Positions 8,122-8,519 of a DNA stretch of 8,519 nucleotides are shown one piece after another (the stretch's first letter is position 1; each line of letters begins with the position of its first letter). The position numbers and the translations under genes are program-made. The stretch covers positions 1 through 8,519 of the forward strand of contig JACSRH010000217.1 in assembly GCA_014879855.1 (NCBI GenBank), written 5' to 3'. The notes beneath the pieces are model-generated. The model was not told the origin of the DNA. It did not search any database and worked only from the letters and a program-made list of their open reading frames with translations. The DNA is from Caldilineaceae bacterium (lineage in GTDB: Bacteria > Chloroflexota > Anaerolineae > Caldilineales > Caldilineaceae).

Positions 8122-8382
8122 TTATCCACCGCCGCGCAGCGTTTTCCAGTGGAGCCGTTCGAACAGCGCGTCGAGCGTCGCCTGTTCCCCGACAAAGACC
8201 ACCGCGGCGCCGCCGATGCTCAACGAGCCGATGTGACGGCGCTCGGCCTTGCGCAGCTCAGCGCGCCAGCCGTCGCCTTCCATCGCATCTTCTGCAACCT
8301 CACGGCCGCCAAGCTGCGCAAGATAATCCTTCATCAGCCACAGCGGGACGCCGTAGTAGTCGTGCTCGACGCGCACACTCAC
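8122..8382 (-). CDS. DUF1952-like MoaD-associated protein
   Basis: A small soluble protein of 86 residues. VEHDYYGVPLWLMKDYLAQLGG at the start, a GWRAELRK strand, IGSLSIGGAAVVFVG and a final LDALFERLHW helix resemble, from memory, the C-terminal domain of MoaD-related proteins of Thermus and archaea (DUF1952). The start is GTG at 8380-8382, overlapping the TGA of the upstream MoaD-like gene as GTGA, with GGAGGT (minus strand, 8391-8396) 8 nt upstream inside that gene. The two products are therefore translationally coupled and probably act together in sulfur carrier or molybdenum/tungsten cofactor chemistry, though no direct role is known to me. The protein ends in LRGGG, an unusual Gly-rich tail for a non-ubiquitin-like protein. 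The family call rests on remembered similarity. Confidence 0.65.
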   Translation of the reverse strand: MSVRVEHDYYGVPLWLMKDYLAQLGGREVAEDAMEGDGWRAELRKAERRHIGSLSIGGAAVVFVGEQATLDALFERLHWKTLRGGG

Positions 8383-8519
8383 CGGGCCTGACCTCCACCG
8401 ACCGGCGGAAAGACGCAGATGTCGGCATTCTCCGGGATCGGCATTTCCAGCCCGCCCAGATAGCGCACATCCCGCCCATTGAGGAAGATGTGAATATTGG
8501 TGCGCAGCTCGCCTTGGGC
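8379..8519 (-). CDS. MoaD/ThiS-type ubiquitin-like small modifier, 3' end (partial)
   Basis: Only the last 46 residues are inside the window; the start lies beyond the right edge. The pattern IHIFLNGRDVRYLGGLEMP, then IPENADICVFPPVGGG, is the beta-grasp end of archaeal-type MoaD/SAMP1-like proteins. These accept sulfur as a C-terminal thiocarboxylate for pterin cofactor synthesis or act as protein modifiers. The usual terminal Gly-Gly is here followed by Gln-Ala-Arg, so the glycine is not at the very end. The codons for the Gly triplet contain the GGAGGT ribosome binding site of the next gene. Family assignment is firm; which of the MoaD-like roles applies is open. A tungsten or molybdenum enzyme gene nearby, outside the window, would favour cofactor synthesis. 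Confidence 0.8.
   Translation of the reverse strand, partial: AQGELRTNIHIFLNGRDVRYLGGLEMPIPENADICVFPPVGGGQAR
8391..8396 (-). promoter_or_regulatory. Ribosome binding site of the DUF1952-like gene within the MoaD Gly codons
   Basis: On the minus strand GGAGGT lies 8 nt before the GTG start at 8382. The same bases are the last two codons (GGA GGT) of the Gly-Gly-Gly motif of the MoaD-like protein. The Gln-Ala-Arg tail codons fill the spacer. Confidence 0.65.

Noticed and set aside
8149..8391. Plus-strand frame opposite the DUF1952-like gene
   Set aside because: It is the shadow of a minus-strand gene with a good ribosome binding site, operon overlap and family resemblance.

Overview
The window looks like chromosomal DNA from a G+C-rich environmental bacterium. 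A member of the Chloroflexota (Caldilineae/Anaerolineae type) fits best, because of the long PPK1, the streptogrisin-like secreted protease, the META lipoproteins and the archaeal-type MoaD next to a DUF1952-like protein. This is an inference from gene content; no rRNA or other marker is present.

Layout. 1-242: intergenic DNA with degenerate 'CTCTGCG/CCTTTGCG' repeats in both orientations. 243-1301 (-): CPBP-family intramembrane metalloprotease. 1302-1674: divergent intergenic region with four copies of a 31-bp palindromic unit and the likely ppk promoter. 1675-4182 (+): polyphosphate kinase 1 with an unusually long N-terminal extension, followed by a clean intrinsic terminator (4221-4266). 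4267-4573: leader DNA containing repeat copy A. 4574-6451 (+): secreted streptogrisin-type (S1E) serine protease with two ~110-residue C-terminal repeats, the second cut short by a UGA. 6524-7015 (+): META-domain lipoprotein. 7049-7173: repeat copy B. 7172-7360: relic of the C-terminal end of a second protease gene. 7388-7429: strong hairpin. 7460-7984 (+): a second META lipoprotein, paralogous to the first. 8122-8382 and 8379-8519 (-): a DUF1952-like protein and the 3' end of a MoaD/ubiquitin-like small modifier, translationally coupled through a GTGA overlap.

The central block is the interesting part. It reads as a duplicated module [leader repeat - secreted protease - META lipoprotein]. 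In the second copy the protease gene has collapsed by an internal deletion that joins the leader directly to the last ~62 codons, while its META gene stays open. In the first copy the protease carries TGA exactly where repeat 1 and the relic both have a conserved Trp (TGG). About 20 conserved in-frame codons and a TAG stop follow, and that TAG abuts the ribosome binding site of the META gene. This is either a recent nonsense mutation, UGA read-through or a sequencing error. By eye, sampled lines of this block are near 50% G+C, against about 63% in ppk.

No rRNA, tRNA, CRISPR array or recognisable transposase was seen.
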